Source: Clavelina lepadiformis | Lineage: Eukaryota; Chordata; Ascidiacea; Aplousobranchia; Clavelinidae | Length of the DNA: 64,000 nucleotides | Direction: 5' to 3' | NCBI RefSeq assembly: GCF_947623445.1 | Contig: NC_135247.1 | Coordinates: 17,672,501 to 17,736,500 of the forward strand | Shown: one piece after another, positions 10,901 through 22,900 of the stretch | Position numbering within the stretch: the stretch's first letter is position 1 | Layout of the letters: every line of letters starts with the position of its first letter | Notes under the pieces: model-generated | Databases searched by the model: none | Told to the model about the DNA's origin: nothing | What the model saw: the letters and a program-made list of their open reading frames with translations, nothing else | Program-made: the position numbers and the translations under genes

Positions 10901-13900
10901 TCAACGCTTGAATTGCCGCCGAGTCCACCAGCATGGACTAGAAGACCTGATGCTTCTCGGGTCAGAATGAACATTGAGATGTTGAACTCTGTTCTGTGCA
11001 TGTGTGGGATCTACAAGCATACAAAAGACAGTGCATCATCAAACGTTGCTTAAATGACTACGTCTGTGCAATGCTATAGCACTCATGAAATTCTGTCTCG
11101 AAATTGAGCAGTAACCACGCAAACAAATTGGTAATTTGAAATAAACATATGTAATATCGTAACTTTCAACAATACCGTTTTTTTTGGAAGAGTTACCTTA
11201 AACACGGCAAAACTTGTGGTGTTCTTGTAACTAAAAGTCGCTGGTCTCATGATCCAGGTGCAATCCACACCAATGTATGGTCGCTCACAATGACACCTGT
11301 GTAGATACGAGCATTTTAAAATCAAATGACACGCACCCCGTGTAACAGGATAAAAAGCCAACATTTAACAGACCTTGCTTTGTCCCACAAATCTTCACAA
11401 ACTCCTCGATGAGAGCAAGTGTTCACTGTGCAGACCACCTTCTTCATACACTGCTCTTCCACATCAATTAAGATCTCAGCGTCCTCCAACGCAAAAACAT
11501 TATCATTAAGGGTGAGATCCTTGATGCAGCCAGAGTAGGAGGCCTTGGCATCATCGATCTTGCCAAATGTGATGTTTGCGATGGTGATTGCTGATAATTC
11601 TGTAAGTAACGACAAAATAACCTTAACAGATCAGCTAAAAGTTATGTTAACCACAAAATACATGCGTGTGATTGCGCATGGTACTTTATCATAGAATTAT
11701 TTCATTACTACTTCAGCCATTATCTATTGCAATAATTAAAAAAATTTAAACACTTTATTGTTAGCGACCTTGCGACTGTTGTGCAATCAAATGAGGGTAA
11801 GATGCATTGTCTGGATCATCAGCTTGTAACGACACCATGCTTGCATTGATTTGCACCATAAGTTGATGCCATGCGCCGTTGTTAAACGCACCAGCACCAG
11901 TTTGATTCCCATTACCGCTCTGCAGGTGGATGCTGCCTCCGCTTAATGATATCTATGAAATCACACAATTACTTGACGAATTCAAAAACAATTCTGAATA
12001 AATGGTTGATTATGATAACATAATAGGACACCATTGCAGGAACATATAAGCCCGTCTGGATGCTTCAAAGTCCAAAATATATTTCAAGGATTAAAAACGA
12101 CAATGAAAGCTTTTCTTAAAAGTAATCACTTTCTTACTACTGTACTAATACTTGAGAAATTTAATCTGATTCAAACTGACATGTTAACCACCTTAACTGG
12201 TTCACTTCTTTCCTTGAGCTTCACCGAGACAAGATGACTATCAAGCAAAGTTGTGCGAAAACTGAAAGACAGAACGTGACTTGGCTGTGGACTTGATTGT
12301 GGATTGAATATTGCCAGAGATGACTCCGAGAATGATCCAGTTGTGGGAAGTTGACAAAAATCTCCAGTAAAGCCGGAAGTGCATGAACAAGTGTAGCTAT
12401 GGAGATCTACAATATTTCGCAACAAAAAACTTGAGAGACTTGCCACCTTCTTACTGAAATAATTTTTAAACAATTTGTAAATATGCATTTCTAAGTCAAG
12501 AAATCATAATGTTGGAAGTGATATATATTTCCAACTAGATGATAATCCCAACTAAATTACTCCAACATGCATTTCTAATGTAGCCCACATTTTCAAGTAT
12601 ATAATAATGTTAGAAGTGTAATTATTAGTGTTCAGTTCTATTTTAAAACCCTTTGCATCTCATACCGAGCTCTTCGTCCTGGAGATAAGGCACGCAAGTG
12701 GAATTGTGAAGACAATTGTGGCCTCTGTCACAACCCACCAGTGCCACTGTGCAGTTACGACCTGCATAACCATTCCTGGCACACTCACAGTGATAATCAT
12801 TTATGAGATCATAACAGCTACCATTGTTACGACATGGGACCCACCGCGTGCATTCGTCTATCTCAAATTGACAGCGCTCCCCTTCGTAGCCTAGATAGAA
12901 CAGTTCATGATCGATGGGGATAAGAAATACAGCCAAAATAGTAGATTGATCAACAGTGAAAATTTGAAACCAAGCTCATCAAAGTCGTAATTTTACCTGG
13001 TAGGCAGTCACACGCATAACCCTCTGCTCTGTCGAAAGTGAAGTTCTTGCCAAAATAACTCGGATATAAAGTTTGATTTGATTTTTCCAGGCATGTAGCA
13101 TTGTTCAAACATGGCTGTGATAAGCATTCATTAATGTCAACCTGAAAAACAAGCGATAGTTATTAAGCAAGTATGATCTACTGGAACTACTGTATTGTAA
13201 CAAAAACAATTGGACTCTATACATTGATACGGAAAAAATATGTTTCATACAGAAAAAAATCCATGCAACAATTAAAAGAAACATGCATTAAATAAATGAG
13301 TCCTGGTGGGTATAAAACGCATAAGTTTATTGTAATATAAAGCAAAACATAACACCCCGAGCAAAAAAATAAAAACGAGAAAAAATGATTCACCAACTTT
13401 CATGCAAAAATATGGTTTAAAATGCAAGATAGTGACTCAAAAGTTTACCTTCATTGCCTGTGGTTTAATATCTTTATGCTGCATTGAGAAAGCATGCTCA
13501 TTGAAACATTGTTAAAAGGAATAGTTAAGACAGATTAGTTTTGGCCAAAGTTAGAGCAAGTGCAAAATGTGTTAGATTAGAAATTTTAGCAAATCTATTT
13601 TTGGTTGGAAAATTTACAAAGATAGAAAGAATGGTTACGCAGTGTGGTTATTATTCATGTTGTGGTGTAATTTATGAGCTTATTTATAGGTCTGTTACCT
13701 CACAATGTTCCCCGATAAACCCTGGCAAGCAGTCGCATTCATAGTCGTTCAGTTTATCAACGCACACTGCGCCGTTATGGCAGGGATCATAGACATCACA
13801 TTCATCAATTTCAGTCTCGCAACTGTCACCGGTGTAGCCGGTCCCGTTGCAATAGCACGAAAACTTGGCAATTTCTGTGAAACACAGTTAAAGTAAGTTA

Positions 13901-16900
13901 TCGTGGTTGTCATGGTATACCATAGTATACACACATAAGATTAACATTTAACTAAATTTAAGCACATGTACCACGTTACGGCCGATTACACTTACCATCA
14001 TGACAAGTGCCATTGTGTAAACAGGGTGAACTTTCACATTCATCAACATCCACCTCACAATGCTGTCCTGCGTAACCAGGCGGGCAAAAGCACTCGTAAC
14101 TCGCAATCTGCAGTAAACATGGGTCAGGTGACTTTGTTACAAAGCACGCCTTTTCTATGATGTAATAATAAATGCAATAATAAACAAGCTACGTTACAAC
14201 TACAAGCTGTTGTATAAAGGATGGAAAGATATACAATGGTAATTAGAGATCTTATCTAAACATCTGGATAAAACTTTTCCACTCTGTTTTATCTTTTAAT
14301 ATCTGCCTCAACCAACAATCATAAGATTGTTTAGTTATGCAGATAAGTAATATATCAGCTACTGTTGGTGCCAGTTTTAAATTAAACATCCATCACCTTG
14401 TCTGAGCAGTTTCCTTTGTTCTGGCATGGATCACTTAAGCACTCATTGATGTCTTCTTCACAAAAGACTCCTCTCCATCCAGGGTCACACGTGCAGTTGA
14501 ATTGGGCAACCATGTCGTTGCATTTTCCATTTCTGAAATTAAAATATTTTATTGATATAAAAAATTGTACACATTTGAAACTCATTTACAGTGTTTTCTG
14601 TAGCACAGGTTGCAAGTACAGTTGGCTGTACGCCGTTCATTGTAGCATCTGGAATTTTTAGCCCAAATTCAAAAATACTGCTGTTAGTATGGACTTTAAG
14701 CTAGAAAGCAATGCACTTACAAACACGGGTTTGATGAGCATTCATTGATGTCGATTTCACAATTTTGACCGGTGTAGCCGGGTTCGCAAACACATTCATA
14801 CACCCCTGAGCTTGTCCTTTTACACTCTCCGTTAATGCAAGGGTTACTAAGACAGGAATCATAGAAGAATTCACAGTGCAACCCGACGAAACCATTTTGG
14901 CACAAGCAGTTGTATTTTCTGCAGTAAAGAGTAATTTTTTGAAACATTAACGCAGACAAACATTTCTTGAATATGGTTTTAGCTGCTCACCACACGCGAT
15001 TGAAAAGGAAAATTCACAGATCTAGTGCCAGAATTATAACAGTAAAATGAGCCATACCCAAAGCTTGCTTTGCAAAATCCACCGTTTTGACAAGGACTGG
15101 ATTCACAATAATTGATTTGGTGCTCACAGTTTATGCCGGTGTAACCTTTAGAGCCATTTAGTGAAAGATTTCAATAATCAGAAATGTTTAGTCAGAAAAT
15201 ACAAGTATATAACATATAGCAAAGTTTAAACGATGATACAATCAGAAGTTTAGTAACTAATCGCATACCGTATGTGCAGTAGCATTCATAACTGTTCAAC
15301 CGATCAATGCATTCCGCACCATTCTGACAGGGACTGGGCTCACATTCATTTACTTCAACTGTGCAGTTACCAAGCTCATCTCTCTTGTAGCCTAAGCAGA
15401 GGGTAAGTTGCTGAGTTTTATACGTAAGGCCAGAGATTTAAAAGGAAATCTTCACTGAGAGAAATATATGACAAACTGAACTCATAAACGGTATCAATTG
15501 AGATGTCATCGTACTAATAAACTGTTTTAATGTCTTGTGCCAAGTGTAAAAGTAGCCATAGGGGAAATTAATATCAACAAAATTAATACGTTTATAATTG
15601 AAATTATATACACAATGTGAACAACATTGCTGATATAATATAAAAAGGTTAGTCGCAAAGGCTTCAACACACAACGACATTTGACAGGTGATGTGCCACA
15701 CAACATACAAATTAATCACCGGCATTGCATTCGCAGCTGTAGAATCCAGTATGATCGACACAGACCTCGTTAAAATCGCACTGCACCAGATAGCAGTCGT
15801 TAATATTAGCCTCACAGTGGTATCCATCAAAGCCGACCTGGCAGTCACAGGAGTAACCGGGCGACTCGGAATCCAGTAATGTAGAACAGGTCGCATTGTT
15901 TTTACATGGGTTGCTGTCACAAGGACGAAATTCCTGTGGATAGTTTGGGTGAGAAAATTGATTGCAATTTGAGCAGCATATCGACAGTAAATATCACTCC
16001 GTGTCAAATCTTTGTTAATCCTGTTAGTGGTACCCCTACTTCGGTATTGAGACTATTATGTAAGCTAGCTTGTAAAATAATAATACCACACTTGTTTATG
16101 GTGATTTAAAACAATGCTTTAACTATACAACATCATTCGTGGCAGGGGCTCAAATTAGAAAATTAGTACAGTTAACTGATTCAACCATATCTAAAACACG
16201 CACCTGGGAACAATTAACTCCAGTCCAGCCGAGCGTACAAAGGCAGTTATATCCATTAACGAGGTCTTCACATCTCGCTTCGTTCCCACAAGGATTTACT
16301 TCACATTCGTTTATGTCCTCTTCGCAAAGGACCCCTGGGTTAACAAATTTGCGGTAAGTTGCTGATACGATCAGAAGGAACGGAAAATTTGGTTGATTGC
16401 TGATACTTTAGAAATCATCGGTGACTTACCATTAAAATAAACAACTAATATTAACACTCGAATTGATAATTGAAACGTTTTAAGCATAATGCCAAGAACC
16501 TTAATACCTGAAAAAGCGTTAGTGACATAACCTTGCTAAATAGGGTTAATTACAGTGCAACGAAATCGCACTGGCCAAAACGACAAAACCTTGAGCATAA
16601 GACAGACCAAAAACCCCAATATTAGAAAAAATAATCCGCGATAAAACGTCTCATTGCCGCCAGTTTTAAGGTCAAACGAGTCCAACGTTGAGCTCACTCT
16701 CCACCAGAGATTCCCTAAACAACCGAGTTCCTCAAGCTTAAAGAAAATCTAAGATATCATTGCATGGCTTCGGTGAAATCCTCGTTTTAAATATCTGCCA
16801 AGAGATTATAAAGTCTGTAATTATCTATTTTCGTGCACAATGGCCCTTTATTTCGTGAGAATCGCTTTCTTCCTGCGTAATTGAACAGCATATCCGGAGC

Positions 16901-19900
16901 AAAACTTCCAATAAATCAATTTGCAAATGAACCGGAAAAGGCTTCAAGTGAAAGCTAAGCAAGACTACATTGTCCAAATCCAATTTATAACAATAAGGCC
17001 TATCTGAATGTCGGTTGAGATACGTAGTACCACACACAGTGCCTCGAGCCGTGTAAGTTCTATTTTCCATTTCGTTTTAAGCGTTGGGAGAATGTGGCAT
17101 TCTTGTACGGGGCGTATAAAACTAGAGCCGGACCCGTGAAAAAAAATGTGTATGGAATCTGTGAACTAAGCAAAAATTCCCAATTTCGTTGACGCCGATC
17201 AGGTTAACGCCACACAGCACCATTCAATACTGCTTTTAAACAAACGATTAGCAGGGGTGGAATAGTGGCCTACTGGACAAGGGGTTGTGGTTAACTAGCC
17301 ATTAGCGCGTTTGTGACAAATGGATGCAACCAATGCATACCACTTTTGTACAAGTGCCTTTACTGATAATAATAAGCACGACTCCGCACGAAACTGACTG
17401 ATTAGTCTTTCCTACTGACAGGCTTTCGACAAAACTCTTAATGATTTTCTGTCAGCAGGCTACATTGACACCGTTTTCATTGTCTTCTAATACAGTACTT
17501 GACCACATGTCAAGCGTGTTTCAACCAACACGACAATTTTTATTTCATAATAAAATTTAAAATCTGGCTAAATCCATTTCTTACTAACTGACATGATATA
17601 TTCGAAGCTGGTTCTAATATTACGTCAAAAAATTCTGAACTTGGGAAGTGAAACTTTTACTTGATTACAATTACGTCATCGTCTTTAGGCAATGAGATCA
17701 CGGATATCTTTGTGATAGCAATCGGAACTGATTAATCTAGCATAAAATGAGGAACAGGAAAGTCGTTATCATCGCCAATCTCAACTCTAACCTCTTAATG
17801 CTTTCTGGTGAGTGGTAGAGTTAGCTAAAAGCACGTTGGCGTTCAGTCGAAGATCTAAATACTAGGATAGCGGAAGTCAAGGAATCGTTTGAAGAATGAC
17901 GGCAATAGATACAAGATTTTTCTTTGATTTGTTGGAAAATTGCGGTTAATTTTTTCCTTGGTGCTTACTCAAAGCAACACAAATGTCATTTGCAATCATA
18001 TCTGCCGCGATGGAGTTTTGTATTTTTTTTCCCGAAATGAAATTCCAGGGCTGAGAAACGCCACCTTGACGTTATTTGAAGATGTTGACGTTTTTCAGGA
18101 TGCGCATAGACCTAAACAAAGCAAGCTAAAATGCCAACATGCTGTTATGAAGTAAGCTTTGGGAGAATCATCGCAAATGAGTCAGCACTCAGTTTAATTA
18201 GATCCTTTATATTAATTTCACGCTCCGGCGAACATTGACGATAAAGCCAACCGCTAACAACAGACTGAAGTGAAACAGCTAAATACCAACACAGAAACAT
18301 GATGTCTTTTTCATGACGTTATAGCTCAATATAGCTCCAGCTGATGTATTATATTACTCACATGGGTAATACGTCTTTATAGGGGATACAAATACAGAAT
18401 TTTAAAACAACAAAGCGGAACCGGCTTCTCAATCATTTCAGACAGAAATGCCCAAAAGAGTAAACACATTTGGGAAGGTCAGAATGTTGCCATAAATTTG
18501 TCCTATACCCTAATGTTTTTGTAAGAAAATTTGGGTTGGAGCTTATTTGTAACTGGGCGTTAAATTTCTTAAGTTTGGGTACAAAATTTATAATAAGATA
18601 TTTAACAGAGTTTCTTAACATATCAAATCTTCAACTTGTTTTAAATCAAAGGCTCCAATACTACCTGAATTCGCTGAACAAATGCTAAAGTAGGCGTCTA
18701 TAGTTAACAAAAACGACAAAATAAGAGTTAATTACCGCAAAGTAGGGTTACTTATAGTCATAAAATTATAAACGTCGCATTTAAAATCAAACAAACAAAC
18801 AAGTAACTGCGGAACAAAAGGGAAACGTTTTTAAGCTTTGGGTTGGCCCCGTACTATACATTCCTAGGAAGAAATTTCTACGATTTCCTGAAACAAACTT
18901 ACGAGAATTGGTGCAATGATGCTTGGTTAGCCTACTACGACTATCTAACTTTGGCTAGCTTATAAACTCACAAATTTGCAAAGAGACTAGAACTATTGTA
19001 ACCTAATAAGCGATTGCAATAAATTATACATAACACACGACGCTACTTAAAACACTGGACAACACCTACCACTTTAAACAGTATAAAGTCACTATTAAGT
19101 GCTCAAATAAATAAATGAAATGTAAGTGTCATTAACTTCTGATCAAAGCAAGAGACATTGCGAAGACAGTTTTAAAATGTCCAGATCGCATCGGCATTCG
19201 GTGTAACATCCAAGGTCAAGTAATTCTTCAAAACTTAAACTTGCGAGTTGCAAACTTACTCAAAAACACCACCTAGCTACAACGTCACAGACATAAAAGC
19301 ACTTGGCCGCAGCAACGTGCGTTCGATCACAAACGCTAACAACTATATATCGCTTTTCCCAAGGACAGCTAAACTCAATTAAAATCTCCAGGCTAGTCAT
19401 GGATGAAAAAAGCTTTGGAAACTGGTCAACATAAAACAAAAAAAAATAATCTCAGGGCGGCTTTATGAATCACAATGAGAAGGCGTTTGGCCTATTTCTT
19501 CATTTAATCGCTGTTGACAGCTCGCCGCCCATATTTTAAAGATAAATCAGATAAATTAGAGCCGCATAAATAAAAGATCCCTTGCACAGCAGGAAACCCT
19601 TCAACATGTCATACTATACAGTGACTTAATAAAGCAAAAACGAACGCGATCGACGTCACAATGGATTTTGCGTGGCAAAAAATTTAACTGTGTTGGTGTT
19701 CGGGTTGGAAAAGTATGGCAAAGGTTTATGTTAAAAAATATCACGGCGGAATTACAGGGTTTGCTTTGAAATATGCTTCTTTAAACCCGTGCATCTATCA
19801 AAGCGGTTAATTTAACAACGGAAGCCACAACTTCATATTTTTTCTTCCCTTCACGAGAAAAGCACTTCGGTTAAGTTGATTGTGATGTCACGGCAAACAA

Positions 19901-22900
19901 ATCGATTAAAGACGTAATTAAAAGCGCTATTTTCCCCCAAAATGTCAAACAAAATTTAAGTTAGAAAAAGTAGACTAAGAAATTATCTTGAAATGAAACA
20001 AACACTAACGTTTGAAAAATTCATCTATAGGTTTTGTGATAATTGCCACAAATTTCACCGTATTTTAAGCGTGACCCATGTGGGCACATTTTTCTGCTTA
20101 TCCAATGAGAGTCGCTTTACTTAAGAAAAATTTGCGACCTATTAAATAAATCATACGTTTTCAAAAGAAAGTGACCATTTTACTGAAAGTGTAGGTCACG
20201 CAACCTGCTGTTAAAGATAGGCGGTAGGGCTAGGAAAATGGGTATGTAATAAATTGAATTTATCTGTTTAGGGTTTAGTTGAAGTTATGTATTTCGGAAG
20301 ATTTAGGTTGCTATGTTATAACATTCAAGTTGCTGCAAATTAACAGAAAAATGTAAAAATATCTTCAAACGTAATATTTTTCCGGTGAAATGGTGGCAGG
20401 CTTCTACAAAGATATAACTTTAAGCTGGCCGTCTTGGAAATAACGTAATCAGTGATTGAAGAATTTCAATACTATTATATATACAAGCATGGCGAGATGT
20501 AGACAAAAATGTGAAAGAAACGGGCTACGCTAAGTGGAACTAAAGAATTCAAGGTATACTGCCCCCAGGCAAATGTAGCAGAGAGTGTACCTGTGTAGCC
20601 TGGTATGCAGTCGCATCTGAAAGCGTTGATCGCGTCCAAGCAGGTAGCATTGTTTTGGCAAGGGCTGCTGGCACATTCGTCTATATTGGTGCAATTGGAT
20701 TCTGTGTAGTATGAACAGGGTTAGCCACTTGAATTGTGCTACAGTTAATTGTATTGGTCGTTATGAAATTCAATTACAACAAAGAAAACACGAAAATCCT
20801 TTTAAATTGGGAAGAAAAAAACACGGATATGGGAGTATTAAGAAAAAATGTAAATAACGCATCACAAAAATTATGTGAAACCGAAACAAAATAACAAATT
20901 TAATAACAAAATAACGGATGAAAACTGATGAAAATGCAAATTGTTGGATTGCGTTGAACATCTCTAAAACGTAAAGCGATCGATCAGAAGTAACTTTAAA
21001 GCGACCCACTCTGGGCCTCTTAACAACGAATCCTGGCTTATTTGACGCCTTTTGAAGAACTCTTGAAACATCGGATATTCGCCAAAGACTTTTGTAGTCG
21101 CGATTTAAACTTAAAATGCTCGATACAATGTTTAGAAGGAAGTTATTTTAATATAGATGATGCTAAAATAGAATAAGCTTACGTTGGCAAAGAAATCTCG
21201 TTATAGAAATGCGCGAAAACTTGCCGCCTGTACTTATTCTACTTATACCAAATCTCACACGGGTGCATTTCCCAGTAAGCCATATTTTTCATACTTACCG
21301 CCAAAGCCCTCCCTGCAAACGCAGATGTAAGTGTAAAGTTTGCTCACGCAGATTTCATTGTAAGGATTGCATGAATTGCCCTCACAGCGGTCAACCTCGT
21401 CTTGGCAATTTTTTCCTGTTATAAAAGATACGGACTGACGGTTTGATAATCTTGTTATATGTTAGTAATAGAAATTTAAATAGTTTACTATAAAGGTAAT
21501 TCTTGAAAAATGAGTAAATCGTCTCAGTATTACAAATTTAAGGCAACTCCAGGTTGCAAAACAATAACAAACTTCAAATGTTTAAAATAAAAAACGCAAA
21601 TTCTTCAGAAAAGTTTTTGTCGCTTTTCATACCGGTAAATCCAATGACACATTCACATTCGTAACTGCTATCAGCGTTCCTGCAAACCCCATCATTTTGG
21701 CACGGCAGTGAGATGCAATAATCAACTTTTTCATTGCAGTATTTCCCTTGATAACCTTGCCCACACAGACATACATAATCTCCTGGTCTGTAAAATACAG
21801 TGCACCAGGGTTATAGTTTTTATTTGGTTGTTGGAAAGTATGTTATTATGAGAATATTACTATTGTATTACTGTCCAATGAGAACATTTAGATAAGATGT
21901 TTTTTGGGAAGGATTTACTGTGAAACACTGCAAAAAGTAAAAAGCAGAACCAACTTAAACCTGTTAAAGCAAGTAGAATTATTTCCACATGGATTGGAGA
22001 GGCACTCATTGACATCATCATTGCAATGTCTTCCCTGGTATCCAGTTCCATTGCAGAGACATCTTAAATTGAAATCAAATTCAGTTCAAAGCAGACGTAA
22101 ATTCACCAAGTATTATAATAAAATACCATATTTAACTCACTCAAAATCATTGACCAGACTTCTGCACAAGCCCCCATTGTGACATTGTTCGGACTCACAG
22201 TGATCAATAACTGTCTCACATGTTCTACCAGTATAACCTGGTATATGAAAGAATATATATAAATAAACAAAAAAATGTAGGTTGCGTGAAAACTATTGCT
22301 ACAGAACCTTTAAAATGATCAACTTTAAGTGGAAAACTTAATAACTGTACCTTCTTGACACCAGCAAGTGTAATTAGCGGTGGACAAGCTCTCACAGATT
22401 GCCCTGTTCTGACACGGGGAATTCTCACATGGGTTGAAACCTTCATTTTCACATTGGTTGCCATAGAAACCATTACGACATTGGCAAACGGTATCGTTGC
22501 CACCAGCAATCTCCTTGCACGTGCCATTGAAACAGGGCTTTGATGTTACATTGCAAAGTGGTCCTGTATATATGGATAAGCTGACCATTACAAAAAGCGA
22601 ACATGACTATGATATGTAAATCAGACGTGCACACTCCCCAAAAAGTGGTCCTACCGTTATCAACTTCGCAGTTTGTTCCGTTAAATCTTAGTGGGCAGGC
22701 ACAGTGATAACTTGAATTCCCTTCTACACATACCCCACCATTCAAACACGGATGACTGGAACACATTTTCACTTTTTCTGCGAAAAAATACAATGTGATA
22801 CTGTTATTTGCAGGTTTTTTTGCAAGCCATTTTTTGTCTCATAAAATGGGCATTTTTATAAAGTCAAACAAATTTTATGATATCCTTTTTTAAAGCGTGG

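Noticed and set aside
14595..14655. Possible extra cysteine-rich crumbs exon between exons 16 and 17
   Set aside because: It is bounded by AG and GT, but its phase would not fit exon 17, and exon 16 joins exon 17 directly to complete a normal EGF (NPCLNGKC).
16825..17070. 81-codon minus-strand frame in crumbs intron 11
   Set aside because: No EGF or LamG pattern, and the crumbs frame is complete without it; no splice sites in phase.
17250..17380. tRNA-derived SINE in crumbs intron 11
   Set aside because: TGGCCTACTGG resembles an A box, but I find no B box, tail or target-site duplication, so it is not called as a feature.
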